Shown: one piece after another, positions 27,557-37,792 of the stretch
Numbering within the stretch: position 1 is the stretch's first letter
How the letters are laid out: each line of letters opens with the position of its first letter
Source of the DNA: Streptococcus mitis
GTDB taxonomy: Bacteria; Bacillota; Bacilli; Lactobacillales; Streptococcaceae
Direction of reading: 5' to 3'
Length of the DNA: 64,000 nt
NCBI RefSeq assembly: GCF_000722705.1
Contig: NZ_JPFW01000009.1
Span: forward strand, 186,001 to 250,000
The notes under the pieces: generated by a model
The model's database searches: none
What the model was told of the DNA's origin: nothing
The model's input: the letters and a program-made list of their open reading frames with translations, nothing else
Program-made: the position numbers and the translations under genes

Positions 27557-27788
27557 TATTTATGACTCAAGACTTAGTCAAGAAATCTCCCAAGAATTGG
27601 ATTGCAAAGATAATCAAGATGATAATGATGGTTGCCAAGATAGTCACATCGTGATTGTAGCGGTTAAATCCATAAGCGATGGCTACGTTACCGATACCAC
27701 CAGCACCAACTGCTCCCGCCATAGCTGTTTCCCCAACGAGGGAAATCAAGGTCACAGTCGTCACACGGATTAAATCTGGAAGACCTTC
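27553..27788. repeat. Direct repeat, left copy (3' metI sequence)
   Basis: About 236 bp closely matching 30236-30472 in the same orientation, with scattered substitutions (roughly 10%) and a 1-nt indel near 27571. It starts around TTTTATTTATGACTCAA and ends at AAATCTGGAAGACCTTC, where similarity stops abruptly 22 bp from the MFS stop codon. Confidence 0.9.
27567..27788 (-). pseudogene. Truncated 3' copy of metI
   Basis: Encodes the last ~70 residues of the MetI permease (GLPDLIRVTTVTLISLVGE and VAIAYGFNRYNHDVTIL are recognisable), then ends early as FLTKS instead of FLTKKLSHK because of a 1-nt deletion. It lacks the N-terminal two thirds, has no RBS, and begins directly after the MFS gene. 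It is a scar of the insertion that brought the Rgg-MFS cassette, not a working transporter. An internal ATG at 27764 could start a 65-aa ORF, but nothing suggests it is translated. Confidence 0.88.
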
Positions 27789-27810
27789 TAGTAAGACTGA
27801 GCTTCCTCGG

Positions 27811-29055
27811 TTAAAATTTTTTACCTGAAAAACTTCTTTTTTCTAGTGATAAAATGATCCCTATCACACTCACTACCAAAAACACCCACCAACAAAGCCT
27901 GATATCTTGTAAAGCTAAGAAGGAAAATACAGACATTCCCAAGGGTAATGTTAGGGAAAAAATCATACTCAAAAGATTATTACTTCTAGCTAATACATCC
28001 GCGCTCAAATTAGACAGTAACAAAGTATCTAATTTAGGCATTGATTTCGACATCAAATACGTGACAAAGGCTAAGCAGGCAACACCTACTAGAGGAGAGA
28101 ACTCTAAAATATTAGCAGAAGCCAGCAAGACAAACAGAATTTCATTGAGCGATAATAAGGTTGAAAAAGACAATTTCCCAAAATAATCATTTGGGGTTAA
28201 GCTACCAAGAATAGCTCCTCCCAAGCTAACACATTCAATTAAAAATAGGGCTTGAGCATAGCTGAGATGATAGATAGTATGGTCTAATAAATAAAAGTGA
28301 TAAATACCTCCAACAGCTCCTCCCAAAGTATTCATTACCAAAATGACAAGGATCATTTTAAGCAATGATTGACTTTCTCTCTGTCTAAAGATGTCATCCA
28401 TATCTGCATAGATTGCCTTAACTTGTTGAAGTAAACTAATCGACTTATCCTCTACACTTACAGACAAATGCGTCAATTCTCTTCTATTTTTGAACAAAAT
28501 GAGAGAAGATAGTAAAAAGAAACCAGCATTCACAATCGCAACAAAAGAAAAATTTTGATGGCTGGTTGTGAGTAACCACACTCCTAAAGCTTGACCTCCT
28601 AGATTTGATAAATAGGAGACAAACTGAGTAAAGGAATAAGCTTCATAGAGTCTATCTTCTGAAATATTATGCTGGATAATCGGCATACGAAGGCCTGCTG
28701 TATAATCTGATAAAATATCCGAACAGATATTAACCATACAGATAAAAGCAAACGTTACGAAGTTCTGGTCATGAATCACACTAGCAATCAAAAGAAATAG
28801 CAGACTTTGCACACAACCAACCCAGATAATTGTCCCTGCTTTATTCCGAGTATGATCCGCCTTCATCCCGACATAAAAAGTAAATAGGAAAGGTAAAATC
28901 GTAATCATATTCGCTATAAATACAGCTATATTCTTAAAGGGTAGACTCGCAGCATAAACGATAAATACCAGATTATAAATATAAGCTCCACTTGAGCTCA
29001 AAAACCTTGATAAGGTAAGTATTCTAAATAAATGATGTCTTAAGAATAGTTTCAT
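27811..29055 (-). CDS. MFS efflux transporter of the inserted Rgg cassette
   Basis: A 414-aa major facilitator with about 12 membrane helices and the cytoplasmic motif-A-like loop GMKADHTRNKAG between helices 2 and 3. It resembles the MFS_3 (macrolide-efflux-like) exporters and is similar in layout to the second MFS at 36566-37792. RBS is GAGAAAGG. It follows the Rgg gene across a terminator-like hairpin, on the inserted segment bounded by duplicated metI ends. Substrate unknown. The proximity to an Rgg regulator suggests export of a peptide or a toxic compound, but I found no peptide gene here. Confidence 0.82.
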   Translation of the reverse strand: MKLFLRHHLFRILTLSRFLSSSGAYIYNLVFIVYAASLPFKNIAVFIANMITILPFLFTFYVGMKADHTRNKAGTIIWVGCVQSLLFLLIASVIHDQNFVTFAFICMVNICSDILSDYTAGLRMPIIQHNISEDRLYEAYSFTQFVSYLSNLGGQALGVWLLTTSHQNFSFVAIVNAGFFLLSSLILFKNRRELTHLSVSVEDKSISLLQQVKAIYADMDDIFRQRESQSLLKMILVILVMNTLGGAVGGIYHFYLLDHTIYHLSYAQALFLIECVSLGGAILGSLTPNDYFGKLSFSTLLSLNEILFVLLASANILEFSPLVGVACLAFVTYLMSKSMPKLDTLLLSNLSADVLARSNNLLSMIFSLTLPLGMSVFSFLALQDIRLCWWVFLVVSVIGIILSLEKRSFSGKKF

Positions 29056-29105
29056 AACAGGCCTTTCTCACATTTCAAAGAGTATTCTATTGAATCCAGT
29101 CTAAC

Positions 29106-29140
29106 AAAAAAAGCGGGACTCCCCACTTTTTTGTAATATA
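29106..29140. terminator. Hairpin between rgg and MFS
   Basis: AAAAAAAGCGGG-ACTC-CCCACTTTTTT, T-runs on both strands. It would limit read-through from rgg into the MFS gene, so the MFS gene may have its own promoter. Confidence 0.7.
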
Positions 29141-29239
29141 TTTTTTCTGAAAATAGAAACTCTAGCGTCTAGAAACTGCTAATTATCAATCCATCTACAA
29201 GCCTATTTATTTTTCGTCAATCGATGTAATGAGAATATA

Positions 29240-30109
29240 TTACAAATCTTCATTTGAGAGCTGATTTGCAAAATAGTTTTCATAATATCTTGCACCATCT
29301 GTATATTCTAAATCTTGTAAGATTGTAATGCCTCTTTGGATTTTTTCAAGCCCCTTATTTTCTACTTTAAAAATAGTATCATAATACCCTTTAGCAATCA
29401 TATAAATGATTTTAAGATAAGCTTGATATTCTGGCAATTCTCGTTTGTCAATCTGAAAGATAAAATAGTCTGCTTTTAATTTATCCTTTTCCTCTATCGC
29501 TTTAAAGAGTCCATTAATCAAAATGGTATCAATACCGACTTTGTTACTAGGTAAAGAGCCTAATAAATCTGTCTTTTGTAACATCTCCCTAGAATATTTA
29601 AAATAGAGGGGCAGAGGGAACAAAGTAGAAATCGTTGAAAATAATTCCAATTCATAATTTCCCCAGATATCAATAGTAAAAAAATAGTCATAGAGAAAAG
29701 TCAGTTCTTCATCCGTTGCCCTTATTTCTGAATCAAAAAACACTAGAAGGCTTTTGATACGAATCATTTGTAAGAGATATCCTTTTTTAGCACTTGATCT
29801 ATACTTTTGAGTCGTCTCTTCATACAAGAAATGGAGAGAATCAATCCCTTCTCTGTCATATAGATCCCAGAGATTTTCTTGAAAAGCCAAAACCTGTTTC
29901 TGAGAAAAACCACGTACCAAGTACATAAATTCATTCAAATCAGAGTGGATGTTATCTAAGGCAGTAATCAATTTCATAGAGGATAAATCTGCTTCTCCAC
30001 GCTCAAATTTGCTCAGCATGGAATAAGTAAACTCTCCTCCTGTCGCCTCTTGTAGGGATACATTCCGACTCTTTCTCAATTCTTTAAAAACTTCTCCCAG
30101 ATTTTGCAT
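29240..30109 (-). CDS. Rgg-family transcriptional regulator (inserted cassette)
   Basis: A 289-aa Rgg/GadR/MutR protein. The N-terminal helix-turn-helix (about residues 5-60: LGEVFKELRKSRNVSLQEAT, then YSMLSKFERGEADLS) is followed by an all-helical peptide-binding-type domain. ATG 30109 is chosen because GGGGAG precedes it by 6-7 bp; the in-frame TTG upstream overlaps that site. No SHP-like ORF was found on either flank, so this may be a stand-alone Rgg or respond to a peptide encoded elsewhere. It lies on the segment inserted next to metI. Confidence 0.88.
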   Translation of the reverse strand: MQNLGEVFKELRKSRNVSLQEATGGEFTYSMLSKFERGEADLSSMKLITALDNIHSDLNEFMYLVRGFSQKQVLAFQENLWDLYDREGIDSLHFLYEETTQKYRSSAKKGYLLQMIRIKSLLVFFDSEIRATDEELTFLYDYFFTIDIWGNYELELFSTISTLFPLPLYFKYSREMLQKTDLLGSLPSNKVGIDTILINGLFKAIEEKDKLKADYFIFQIDKRELPEYQAYLKIIYMIAKGYYDTIFKVENKGLEKIQRGITILQDLEYTDGARYYENYFANQLSNEDL

Positions 30110-30235
30110 ATTGACTCCCCACAATTCTTAACTCTCTAACTCATAAAAGTAACGATTGATAGTAGCTAGTACAGAGAATTTTAAATCTTGGATATACCTC
30201 AAACTCCTATGAATGATGTACAGATTGCCCAGTTC

Positions 30236-30472
30236 CTTTTATTTATGACTCAATTTCTTGGTCAAGAAGTCTCCCAAGAATTGGATCGCAAAGATAATCA
30301 AAATAATAATGATGGTTGCTAAGATAGTCACATCGTGATTATAGCGGTTAAATCCATAAGCGATGGCTACGTTACCGATACCACCAGCTCCAACCGCACC
30401 CGCCATGGCTGTTTCACCGACTAGTGAAATCAAGGTTACAGTCGTCACACGGATCAAATCTGGAAGACCTTC
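30236..30472. repeat. Direct repeat, right copy (intact metI 3' end)
   Basis: Partner of 27553-27788. Here the sequence continues into full-length metI, so this is the reconstituted copy. Confidence 0.9.
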
Positions 30473-30931
30473 GGATAGGTAAACTCCTACGATGTCCCAG
30501 AAGGTCGCTCCGCTAGCTTGAGCTGCCTCAATGACACCGCCATCCAGTTCAGCCAAGACCACCTGCACCTGACGGGCAAAGAAGGCAAAGACTGCAAAAG
30601 AAAGTGGGACAAGGGCTGCATTTGGCCCGATACTTGTCTTCACAATCAAGTGAGAAAGGGGAGACAAGATTGCCAAGAGGATGATGAAAGGAACCGCACG
30701 GAAAATAGAGGTGATTTTATCCAAAATCCAGAAGACGACCTTATTTTCCAAGACACCACCTGGCGCTGTCAAGACAAGGAAAAGACCTGCCACTAGCCCC
30801 AAGAACCCTCCGATGATGAAGGAAAGAACTGTCATATAAAGAGTTAGGTAGATAGCTGTCCCCCAGCCTGCTTGACCAGCCCAACCCATCTTATAGACAT
30901 TTGGCAAATAGGTTTGAATCAATGATTCCAT
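30239..30931 (-). CDS. metI: Methionine ABC transporter permease MetI
   Basis: A 230-aa permease of the MetNIQ importer for methionine. It has five or so helices and the EAA loop EAAQASGATFWDIVGVYLSEGLPDLI, which contacts the MetN ATPase. Full family length. It starts 1 bp after the metN stop. Its 3' end is the right copy of the direct repeat, so the downstream insertion left this gene intact. Confidence 0.95.
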   Translation of the reverse strand: MESLIQTYLPNVYKMGWAGQAGWGTAIYLTLYMTVLSFIIGGFLGLVAGLFLVLTAPGGVLENKVVFWILDKITSIFRAVPFIILLAILSPLSHLIVKTSIGPNAALVPLSFAVFAFFARQVQVVLAELDGGVIEAAQASGATFWDIVGVYLSEGLPDLIRVTTVTLISLVGETAMAGAVGAGGIGNVAIAYGFNRYNHDVTILATIIIILIIFAIQFLGDFLTKKLSHK

Positions 30932-30932
30932 C

Positions 30933-31994
30933 TTACTGTCCTCCCTTCAATACTTTTAGCTGTACGCCTGCTTGACGAATGGCTTCTTGAGCACCTGCTA
31001 GCGCTGCTTTTTCACCTGACAAGACCACCACCAATTCTCCAACAGGAGTACCATCGAGAATTTCAATATTCCCATAGAGGATATTAGCCGTCACTTGGTA
31101 ATGCTTGTACAATTCATTCAAAAGTGGCTCGTCTGTTGAAGCACCAGCGTACTTGAGTTGCACCAAGAGACTGTTTTCAGACAAGTGTTCCACGATTTCT
31201 TGCTTCTCGATTTTGACCATGGCTTCGTCAATACCTGTAGCTGTTGAGATAAAGTCTTGGGTCAAGGGTTGTTTAGGGTTTGAGAAGATTTCAAGGACAC
31301 TTCCCTCTTCAATCAAATGTCCATCCTGCATAACTGCAACACGGTTGGCAATGTCTTTGACAATCTGCATTTCATGCGTAATCAAGACAACAGTCAAGCC
31401 TAATTTTTGGTTCAAATCTTGCAACAAGGCCAAAATCTGCTTGGTTGTCTTAGGGTCAAGGGCAGAAGTCGACTCGTCTGAAATCAAGATTTTTGGATCA
31501 TTTGCTAAGGCACGCGCAATGGCTACACGCTGTTTTTGCCCTCCAGATAATTGTGAAGGGTAGTTTTCAGCACGGTCCGCCAAGCCAACCAAGTCCAACA
31601 ACTTGGCTACTTTAGCCTTCTTTTCTTCCTTGCTAAGTCCAGAGTGTTTTAGGGCAAAGGCTACATTCTCCTCTGCTGTCTTTTGGCTCATCAGGTTAAA
31701 ATGCTGGAAAATCATTCCGATATCTTGACGTTTACGACGCAACTGCTCGGCCGTCAAGGTCACCTTGCCATCAAAAATCACATCGTCATCAATGGTAATT
31801 TTTCCTGCAGATGGTTTTTGCAAAAGGTTAATCACCCGTACAAGGGTTGATTTTCCTGCTCCAGAATATCCAACGATTCCGTAGATATCCCCTTCTTGGA
31901 TGTGAATGGTCACATCCTTGACCGCTGTGATGGTTCTCTTCTTTTGATGAAAAGTCACATCGATCTGATCTAACTTGATAATATCTCTACTCAT
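30933..31994 (-). CDS. metN: Methionine ABC transporter ATPase MetN
   Basis: A 353-aa ATPase. Walker A is GYSGAGKST (residues about 40-48), signature LSGGQKQR, Walker B ILISDEST with catalytic Glu. The C-terminal ~90 residues form the NIL/ACT-like domain that binds methionine and gives trans-inhibition in E. coli MetN. It overlaps the M20 peptidase gene by 8 bp. Confidence 0.95.
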   Translation of the reverse strand: MSRDIIKLDQIDVTFHQKKRTITAVKDVTIHIQEGDIYGIVGYSGAGKSTLVRVINLLQKPSAGKITIDDDVIFDGKVTLTAEQLRRKRQDIGMIFQHFNLMSQKTAEENVAFALKHSGLSKEEKKAKVAKLLDLVGLADRAENYPSQLSGGQKQRVAIARALANDPKILISDESTSALDPKTTKQILALLQDLNQKLGLTVVLITHEMQIVKDIANRVAVMQDGHLIEEGSVLEIFSNPKQPLTQDFISTATGIDEAMVKIEKQEIVEHLSENSLLVQLKYAGASTDEPLLNELYKHYQVTANILYGNIEILDGTPVGELVVVLSGEKAALAGAQEAIRQAGVQLKVLKGGQ

Positions 31995-33360
31995 AGCTTC
32001 TAATCAGCTCCTCTACTAATTCAATATGGGTATAGTAATCGGCGATTCGCACGTTCTCATCTCCACCGTGGTCTCGACTATTGGCATTTCCTAGACCGAA
32101 GGCCACCATTGGTACCTCTAGGGCATCAAAGACCGTATGCATAGGCCCTGTCCCCGCTGTCGTCGGCAAGACTGAGACGCCCTGTGGATAGAATTTCTTG
32201 GCCAACTCGATCACATTGAGAATGGCTGGCGCGCTCATATCGCTGCGATAGCTCATCTCTCCCAAGGTATAGTATAATTCTACCTTATCAAAGCCATTTT
32301 TGTCTAGCTGTTTCCGAATTTTTTCCAGAACATCATGCGGTTCTAGGCCAGGAACCAAACGAACCTCTAGCTTAGCACTGGCTTCTGCTGGCAAAATCGT
32401 TTTGACTCCTTGTCCTTGATAACCTGACTGGATCCCTTCGATATTAAGTGCTGGTTCAAAAAAGAAACGTTTTAGAAAGGCTGCGCGGTCCTCTTGTAAG
32501 AGAGGCAATTCCAAACCATAAATCTGGCTGATTTCCTCTGGATTTCGTTGAGCGTAAGTGTCCACCAAGGCCAATTCTCGTTCATTTGGCTCTTGTACTT
32601 CTTCGTACAAGCCTTCAACCAAGATACGGCCATCTGCAGCTCGAAGAGACTGTAAGGCTTGAAGGAGGTACCAGGGAGCTGATTCCACAACCCCACCATA
32701 ACTCGAATGGATATCCACATCAGCACTTTTCACCTTGGCATCAAAAGTCACAATCCCCTTATTTCCACCAGAAATTTCTAGCTGTTCCAAGGCATTTTTG
32801 GTCCCTTGTTCCCAGACCAATAAATCCGCACCACGGAGTTTATCCGCATGTTTTTCCAAATACTTATCCAGATCTGTCGAAGCCGATTCCTCCGCACCCT
32901 CCATGATAAAACTGATATTGACAGGCAGATCATCATGATGTTGCATATACTTTCTCAAGGCACTCAAACGAGCCGTGATATGACCCTTGTCGTCATCAAC
33001 CCCACGCCCATACATAAAACCATTGCGGACCGAAAGAGTAAAAGGATCCTCTGTCCAGACCTGATCCCCATCCGCTGGCACAGTGTCATAGTGGTTATAG
33101 AAAATCAAGGTCTTTGCATCTGGACGCGAACTCTTGAAATGCGCCATGACAAAGGGAGCCGTATAAGTCTCATCAATCTCCACTTCAGCCCCAACACGCT
33201 TGAAAATTTCACCCAGATAGTTTGCGACTTCCTTAAGTCCAACCTGCTGGGCAAAGACCGATTTCTTAGAAATCAAGGTACGCAAAACCTCAAAATAATG
33301 TTGGGCTACATGATCCTTTTCAAATTTTTCAATCTGTTCTTGTTCGCTAGGAAAAACCAT
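31987..33360 (-). CDS. M20 family metallopeptidase in the met operon
   Basis: A 457-aa zinc dipeptidase/deacylase. Metal ligands are visible in [12 protein letters not shown] (His), [14 protein letters not shown] (bridging Asp) and [10 protein letters not shown] (catalytic/ligand Glu pair), with a C-terminal His in [11 protein letters not shown]. It sits between metQ and metN and overlaps metN, so it is expressed with the methionine importer. A plausible role is freeing methionine from imported peptides or acylated forms; this is inference from context. Confidence 0.9.
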   Translation of the reverse strand: MVFPSEQEQIEKFEKDHVAQHYFEVLRTLISKKSVFAQQVGLKEVANYLGEIFKRVGAEVEIDETYTAPFVMAHFKSSRPDAKTLIFYNHYDTVPADGDQVWTEDPFTLSVRNGFMYGRGVDDDKGHITARLSALRKYMQHHDDLPVNISFIMEGAEESASTDLDKYLEKHADKLRGADLLVWEQGTKNALEQLEISGGNKGIVTFDAKVKSADVDIHSSYGGVVESAPWYLLQALQSLRAADGRILVEGLYEEVQEPNERELALVDTYAQRNPEEISQIYGLELPLLQEDRAAFLKRFFFEPALNIEGIQSGYQGQGVKTILPAEASAKLEVRLVPGLEPHDVLEKIRKQLDKNGFDKVELYYTLGEMSYRSDMSAPAILNVIELAKKFYPQGVSVLPTTAGTGPMHTVFDALEVPMVAFGLGNANSRDHGGDENVRIADYYTHIELVEELIRSYE

Positions 33361-33414
33361 ATTCTCTCTACCTTTCTATGAACTACTCTTCCTGACAATC
33401 CCTGCTCTATACAA

Positions 33415-33450
33415 AAGCAAGAGGTGGAATTTTCTCTCCCACCTCCCTGT
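33415..33450 (-). terminator. Attenuator-like hairpin between metQ and the M20 peptidase gene
   Basis: Minus strand GAGGTGGGAGAG... folding as GAGGTGG / CCACCTC with an 11-nt loop, followed by TTGCTTTTG. The T-tract is imperfect, which fits partial termination that leaves metQ more abundant than the downstream genes. Confidence 0.5.
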
Positions 33451-33456
33451 TTCTTA

Positions 33457-34311
33457 TTACCAAACTGGTTGATCCAAACCGTCTGATGTTTCTTCGATAA
33501 CTTTTTTCACTTCATCTGTATGGTAAGCTGCAACAACTTTCTTGATAGCATCAGCTTTTGGTGATGATTCCCAATCTTTTTTCGCAACGATGATGTTGTA
33601 CCATTGTTTTGAGTTTTCATCAGCTTGTTCTTTGAAAAGTGCTTTCTTGTAGTCCAATTTTGCTTCCGTAACGAAGGTATTGTTTACAACGGCAGCATCA
33701 ACTGATGACAATGAACGAGCTGTTTGGCTAGCGTCCAATTCAGTGATTTTCAAGTTCTTTGGATTTTCTTTGATGTTGGCAACTGTTGCAAGAGCAGTTC
33801 CTGAAACATCCAATTTAATCAAGCCAGCTGATTGAAGCAAGTAAAGCGCACGGCTTTCGTTTGTAGCGTCATTCGGTACAGCGATTTCTCCGTTTGCTGG
33901 GATTTCTTCTACTTTAGTGTACTTGTTGTCACTTCCATTCAAACCTGAGTAAAGACGGATTGGAGAGATATAAGTATCTGCAATCGCTACAAGGTCTTTC
34001 CCGTTTTCTTTGTTCCAGTTGTTCAAGAAGTTATAGTGTTGGAAAGCGTTCAAGTCTACTTCGCCATCAGCAGTTGCCTTGTTTGGCTGTGAGTAATCTG
34101 TGAACTCTGTAAATTCCAAAGTGATACCGTCTTTTTTAACCAATTCTTGGATTTTGTCCCAACGTTTTTCTTCAGAACCGCTACGGTTAACAGTTGCGAT
34201 TTTAACAGTTGTTGCATTGTCTGCTTTCTTTTCTGAGTTTCCGCAAGCTGCAAGAGCCAAACCTGCGACTGTAGCAAGGGCTGCTACACCAAGCCATTTT
34301 TTAATTTTCAT
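33457..34311 (-). CDS. metQ: Methionine-binding lipoprotein MetQ
   Basis: A 284-aa NlpA-family substrate-binding lipoprotein of the MetNIQ importer. The signal peptide ends in lipobox LAAC (Cys23). The mature domain has the usual KIATVNRSGSEEKRWDKIQ start and DLNAFQHYNFLNNWNKENG ligand-binding region, closing with SSKADAIKKVVAAYHTDEV-type helices. First gene of the operon, preceded by a MET-box. Confidence 0.95.
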   Translation of the reverse strand: MKIKKWLGVAALATVAGLALAACGNSEKKADNATTVKIATVNRSGSEEKRWDKIQELVKKDGITLEFTEFTDYSQPNKATADGEVDLNAFQHYNFLNNWNKENGKDLVAIADTYISPIRLYSGLNGSDNKYTKVEEIPANGEIAVPNDATNESRALYLLQSAGLIKLDVSGTALATVANIKENPKNLKITELDASQTARSLSSVDAAVVNNTFVTEAKLDYKKALFKEQADENSKQWYNIIVAKKDWESSPKADAIKKVVAAYHTDEVKKVIEETSDGLDQPVW

Positions 34312-34393
34312 GATTCTTTCTCCTTAAAAATAATACCGTACTAGTATCTCACAATTTGTTTGATTTCACAAATTGTTATTAGATAGTCAGATA

Positions 34394-34410
34394 TATAGTT
34401 TAAAACTATA
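34394..34410. promoter_or_regulatory. MET-box (MtaR/MetR-type operator)
   Basis: TATAGTTTAAAACTATA, an essentially perfect match to the streptococcal MET-box TATAGTTTSAAACTATA bound by the LysR-type methionine regulator. It is 83 bp upstream of the metQ start and predicts that the whole metQ-M20-metN-metI operon is induced when methionine is short. Confidence 0.8.
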
Positions 34411-34425
34411 TCCCTAAAAACTTAG

Positions 34426-34456
34426 AAACCACCCATCTGAATCAGAATGGATGATT
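34426..34456 (-). terminator. Terminator downstream of gshT
   Basis: Long stem AATCATCCATTCT / AGATGGGTGGTT (few mismatches) followed on the minus strand by TTCTAAGTTTTTAG, 10 bp past the gshT stop. Confidence 0.65.
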
Positions 34457-34464
34457 TCAAAAAA

Positions 34465-35328
<864 letters not shown>

Positions 35329-35398
35329 TTATCAGAAAAAAAGTAATTATGCCATTATATGATATTTATCTCTGTGATAGATTTTCTTTATAGCCCAT

Positions 35399-35722
35399 TT
35401 AAAATAGTAAACGCAGGACGGCAATTAAGACAACTCCAAAGAGAACTGTTCCGACTAGATTGCGGTATCGAAAGGCTACCCAAGCGGTTGGAAAGACTGC
35501 CAAGAAGTCTAGCCATTTAATTTGAGGAAGACTCCCAACCTTGCCTGTCACTACACTTGAAAGAATCAAGGCAAAGATAATAGAAACGGGCAAGAACTTC
35601 AAAAAACGCTCAACGATCGCAGGCAAGCCCCTATACTTGACCAAGATGAAAGGAATCATACGGGGGATCCACGTCACCAAGCCAGAGAAAATAACTGCTA
35701 ATAAAAGATACTTACTGACCAT
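35399..35722 (-). CDS. azlD: AzlD-type branched-chain amino acid exporter, small subunit
   Basis: A 107-aa membrane protein with about four helices and the AzlD pattern LVTWIPRMIPFILVKYRGLP. It works with AzlC in export of branched-chain amino acids or related compounds. It overlaps azlC by 11 bp, which indicates translational coupling. Confidence 0.9.
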   Translation of the reverse strand: MVSKYLLLAVIFSGLVTWIPRMIPFILVKYRGLPAIVERFLKFLPVSIIFALILSSVVTGKVGSLPQIKWLDFLAVFPTAWVAFRYRNLVGTVLFGVVLIAVLRLLF

Positions 35723-36407
35723 CTAAAACCACCCCCATTGTACAACCTAGCAAGGTCGCAAACAGAACAGCTAGTGACTGAGACACCACTGTCAAGAGCA
35801 AAAAGAAGGACACCGCAACAACTGCTAGAATAATAAGCAGATTGCGGACAGGGATCCGTCTTTGCATAATCTGGAATTGCGAAGCAAAAATTCCGATAAA
35901 CATCCCAACAAGAGCAAAATCTAAACCAAAAATCTCTGGATTTGGTAGCAGGCCACCCAGAGCCGTTCCGACTACTGTCCCCACAAACCAAGCTACATAG
36001 CTGTTGAGATTGTTTCCGTGCATCCACATAGGATTAACCTTGTCTGCATGGGCCAATTCGCCCATCAAAACACCATAAGTCTCATCCGTCAAGATACTAG
36101 ACATACCGATATTGTGCCAGAGACTAGTATGACGGAAATAGGTTGACGCATGCAAGCTCAGCAAAAAGAGACGCAAATTGATTAGAAAAACCGTCATGGC
36201 AATGGCCGCTACAGGTGCTTGGACCGCAATCAGGGCTAACATGGCAAACTGGGCGCTCCCAGCATAAACAAAGAGGCTCATCAATCCCATCTCAACAGGT
36301 GTCACATAGGGCGCACCAATAATTCCACAGGCCAGTCCAATACTGACATAACCGAGAGCCGTTGGCATAGCTGCCTGCGCCCCCTCCCAAAATCCTTTTT
36401 CTTTCAT
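35712..36407 (-). CDS. azlC: AzlC-type branched-chain amino acid exporter, large subunit
   Basis: A 231-aa permease with the AzlC signature GFWEGAQAAMPTALGYVSIG and LMSLFVYAGSAQFA. About seven helices. The start at 36407 is preferred, as GAGGAGA stands 4-5 bp before it; the ATG four codons earlier overlaps that RBS. Pairs with azlD. Confidence 0.9.
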   Translation of the reverse strand: MKEKGFWEGAQAAMPTALGYVSIGLACGIIGAPYVTPVEMGLMSLFVYAGSAQFAMLALIAVQAPVAAIAMTVFLINLRLFLLSLHASTYFRHTSLWHNIGMSSILTDETYGVLMGELAHADKVNPMWMHGNNLNSYVAWFVGTVVGTALGGLLPNPEIFGLDFALVGMFIGIFASQFQIMQRRIPVRNLLIILAVVAVSFFLLLTVVSQSLAVLFATLLGCTMGVVLDGQ

Positions 36408-36517
36408 CTTTCTCCTCATATTGTCTTAATAAATGGGCTGAAAAGGCTCCAGCCACAGCATGGACTATTATAACACATTCAGGAAAGAGAAAAAAGTCTG
36501 CTGATTTTGACCATCAT

Positions 36518-36539
36518 AAAAAGACTGGCAATCCAGTCT
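36518..36539 (-). terminator. Terminator of the lanthipeptide/MFS operon
   Basis: Minus strand AGACTGG-ATTG-CCAGTCT followed by TTTTATG, about 27 bp past the MFS stop. Confidence 0.75.
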
Positions 36540-36565
36540 CAAACATATATTATACAAATTCTCCG

Positions 36566-37792
36566 CTAAACACTTTCACGGATATTTAGGAGCATGGCAA
36601 AGGCAACTAGAAGAAATAGCAATAAAACAAAGCTAACTGCCAGAGTTCCAAAGCTAGTAGCAATGGTTACCAAAGCTATTGTAAATAAGCTAGGTAAAAC
36701 AACCGTAATGGCGCCGATAGAGGATTGAACTGCTCCCATTGACTCCTCAGGTATTTGTTTAAAAACGAGTTCCTGTAATCGAGGAGAGAGAACACCTGCG
36801 AAAAAGGCATCTAAGGCACTAAAGATAAGAATCCAGTCAAAACGAACTGTGCCAAATCCTACTAGAAGAAACAACTGGATGACAAGCGAGGCATATAGAG
36901 CTGTTTTTATAGAAATCATATTTTTCAAATAGCCACTCACAAGACTTCCGACAATAAGGGCTGCTAATTCAAGAGTGGATAACAAGGCAAGAGATTGACC
37001 TGTTTGTAAATTCAAAAAGGGCTGATTCCTCAAAAACAGGGTAGAAACAGGAACTGTAACATTTATCACTGCTTGACTAATAGAAATAATAAACAAAACC
37101 AAGAGCACCTGATTCATATTCCATATCAATTTCGATGATTGGATCAAATGCTGGCAAAAGGATTTTACAGAGAGTCCTTCTTGATAGCTAATCGTTTTTT
37201 CTACTTTCAAGAGGTCATTTTTTATGAAGAGGATACCTAAAAATGCGATTAAAAAGGTAAGAGCGTTCAGTAAGGAAATAAACTGGATGGAAAGAATACC
37301 TAGTAAGACTCCTCCTAGAATATTACTGATTGTTTTCACTAAACTAACAGTTGACTGTTTAAATCCAATAGCTTCTGCCAGATGGTCTTGCCCAATAATT
37401 CTAATGAAAATTGGAGTGAGCATGGCGCCTGAAAAATAACTCAATGTGTCAGACAAGAGGTTAATCAGACAAATAAAGGTTACTAGCAACAAGGAGAAAG
37501 ACTGCCCTGAAAGCGACAGGGACACTATAGAGTAAAGCAAAAATTTTGCAAAACTAATGACTGTGTATTTCAAGACACGATGATGTTGAAAATCCGCCAA
37601 AACTCCCAGAAAGATTTGTAGAACTTGGGGCAGGGTTTCTGAAATCGTGATGAGTAAAATCGCCAAAGGAGCAAAAGAAGCATCTGCCACATAATTCAAA
37701 AAGGCCAGATAAAAAATCGTATCCCCAAGCGTCGAAATCCACTGGTTGATGGTTAATTGCCTAAAATCTCTATTTTGAAGAAATACTTTCAT
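36566..37792 (-). CDS. MFS exporter of the lanthipeptide island
   Basis: A 408-aa major facilitator with about 12 helices, MFS_3-like (LGDTIFYLAFLNYVADASF; FLGVLADFQHHRVLKY as the motif-A loop). ATG 37792 is used because AAGGAG stands 6 bp upstream; the in-frame GTG before it overlaps the synthetase stop. Its ATG overlaps the TGA of the LanKC gene by one base, which shows coupling to the modification enzyme and suggests that it exports the modified peptide. Such clusters more often use an ABC exporter, so an MFS is unusual. Confidence 0.85.
   Translation of the reverse strand: MKVFLQNRDFRQLTINQWISTLGDTIFYLAFLNYVADASFAPLAILLITISETLPQVLQIFLGVLADFQHHRVLKYTVISFAKFLLYSIVSLSLSGQSFSLLLVTFICLINLLSDTLSYFSGAMLTPIFIRIIGQDHLAEAIGFKQSTVSLVKTISNILGGVLLGILSIQFISLLNALTFLIAFLGILFIKNDLLKVEKTISYQEGLSVKSFCQHLIQSSKLIWNMNQVLLVLFIISISQAVINVTVPVSTLFLRNQPFLNLQTGQSLALLSTLELAALIVGSLVSGYLKNMISIKTALYASLVIQLFLLVGFGTVRFDWILIFSALDAFFAGVLSPRLQELVFKQIPEESMGAVQSSIGAITVVLPSLFTIALVTIATSFGTLAVSFVLLLFLLVAFAMLLNIRESV

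Noticed and set aside
27567-27764. 65-aa ORF as a separate small membrane protein
   Set aside because: It is the duplicated C-terminal end of MetI with a frameshift and no RBS; treated as a pseudogene.
29150-29260. SHP-like ORF near the 3' end of the first Rgg
   Set aside because: The only candidate ATG frame there is 11 codons, has no RBS and lacks the hydrophobic Asp/Glu-Ile pattern.
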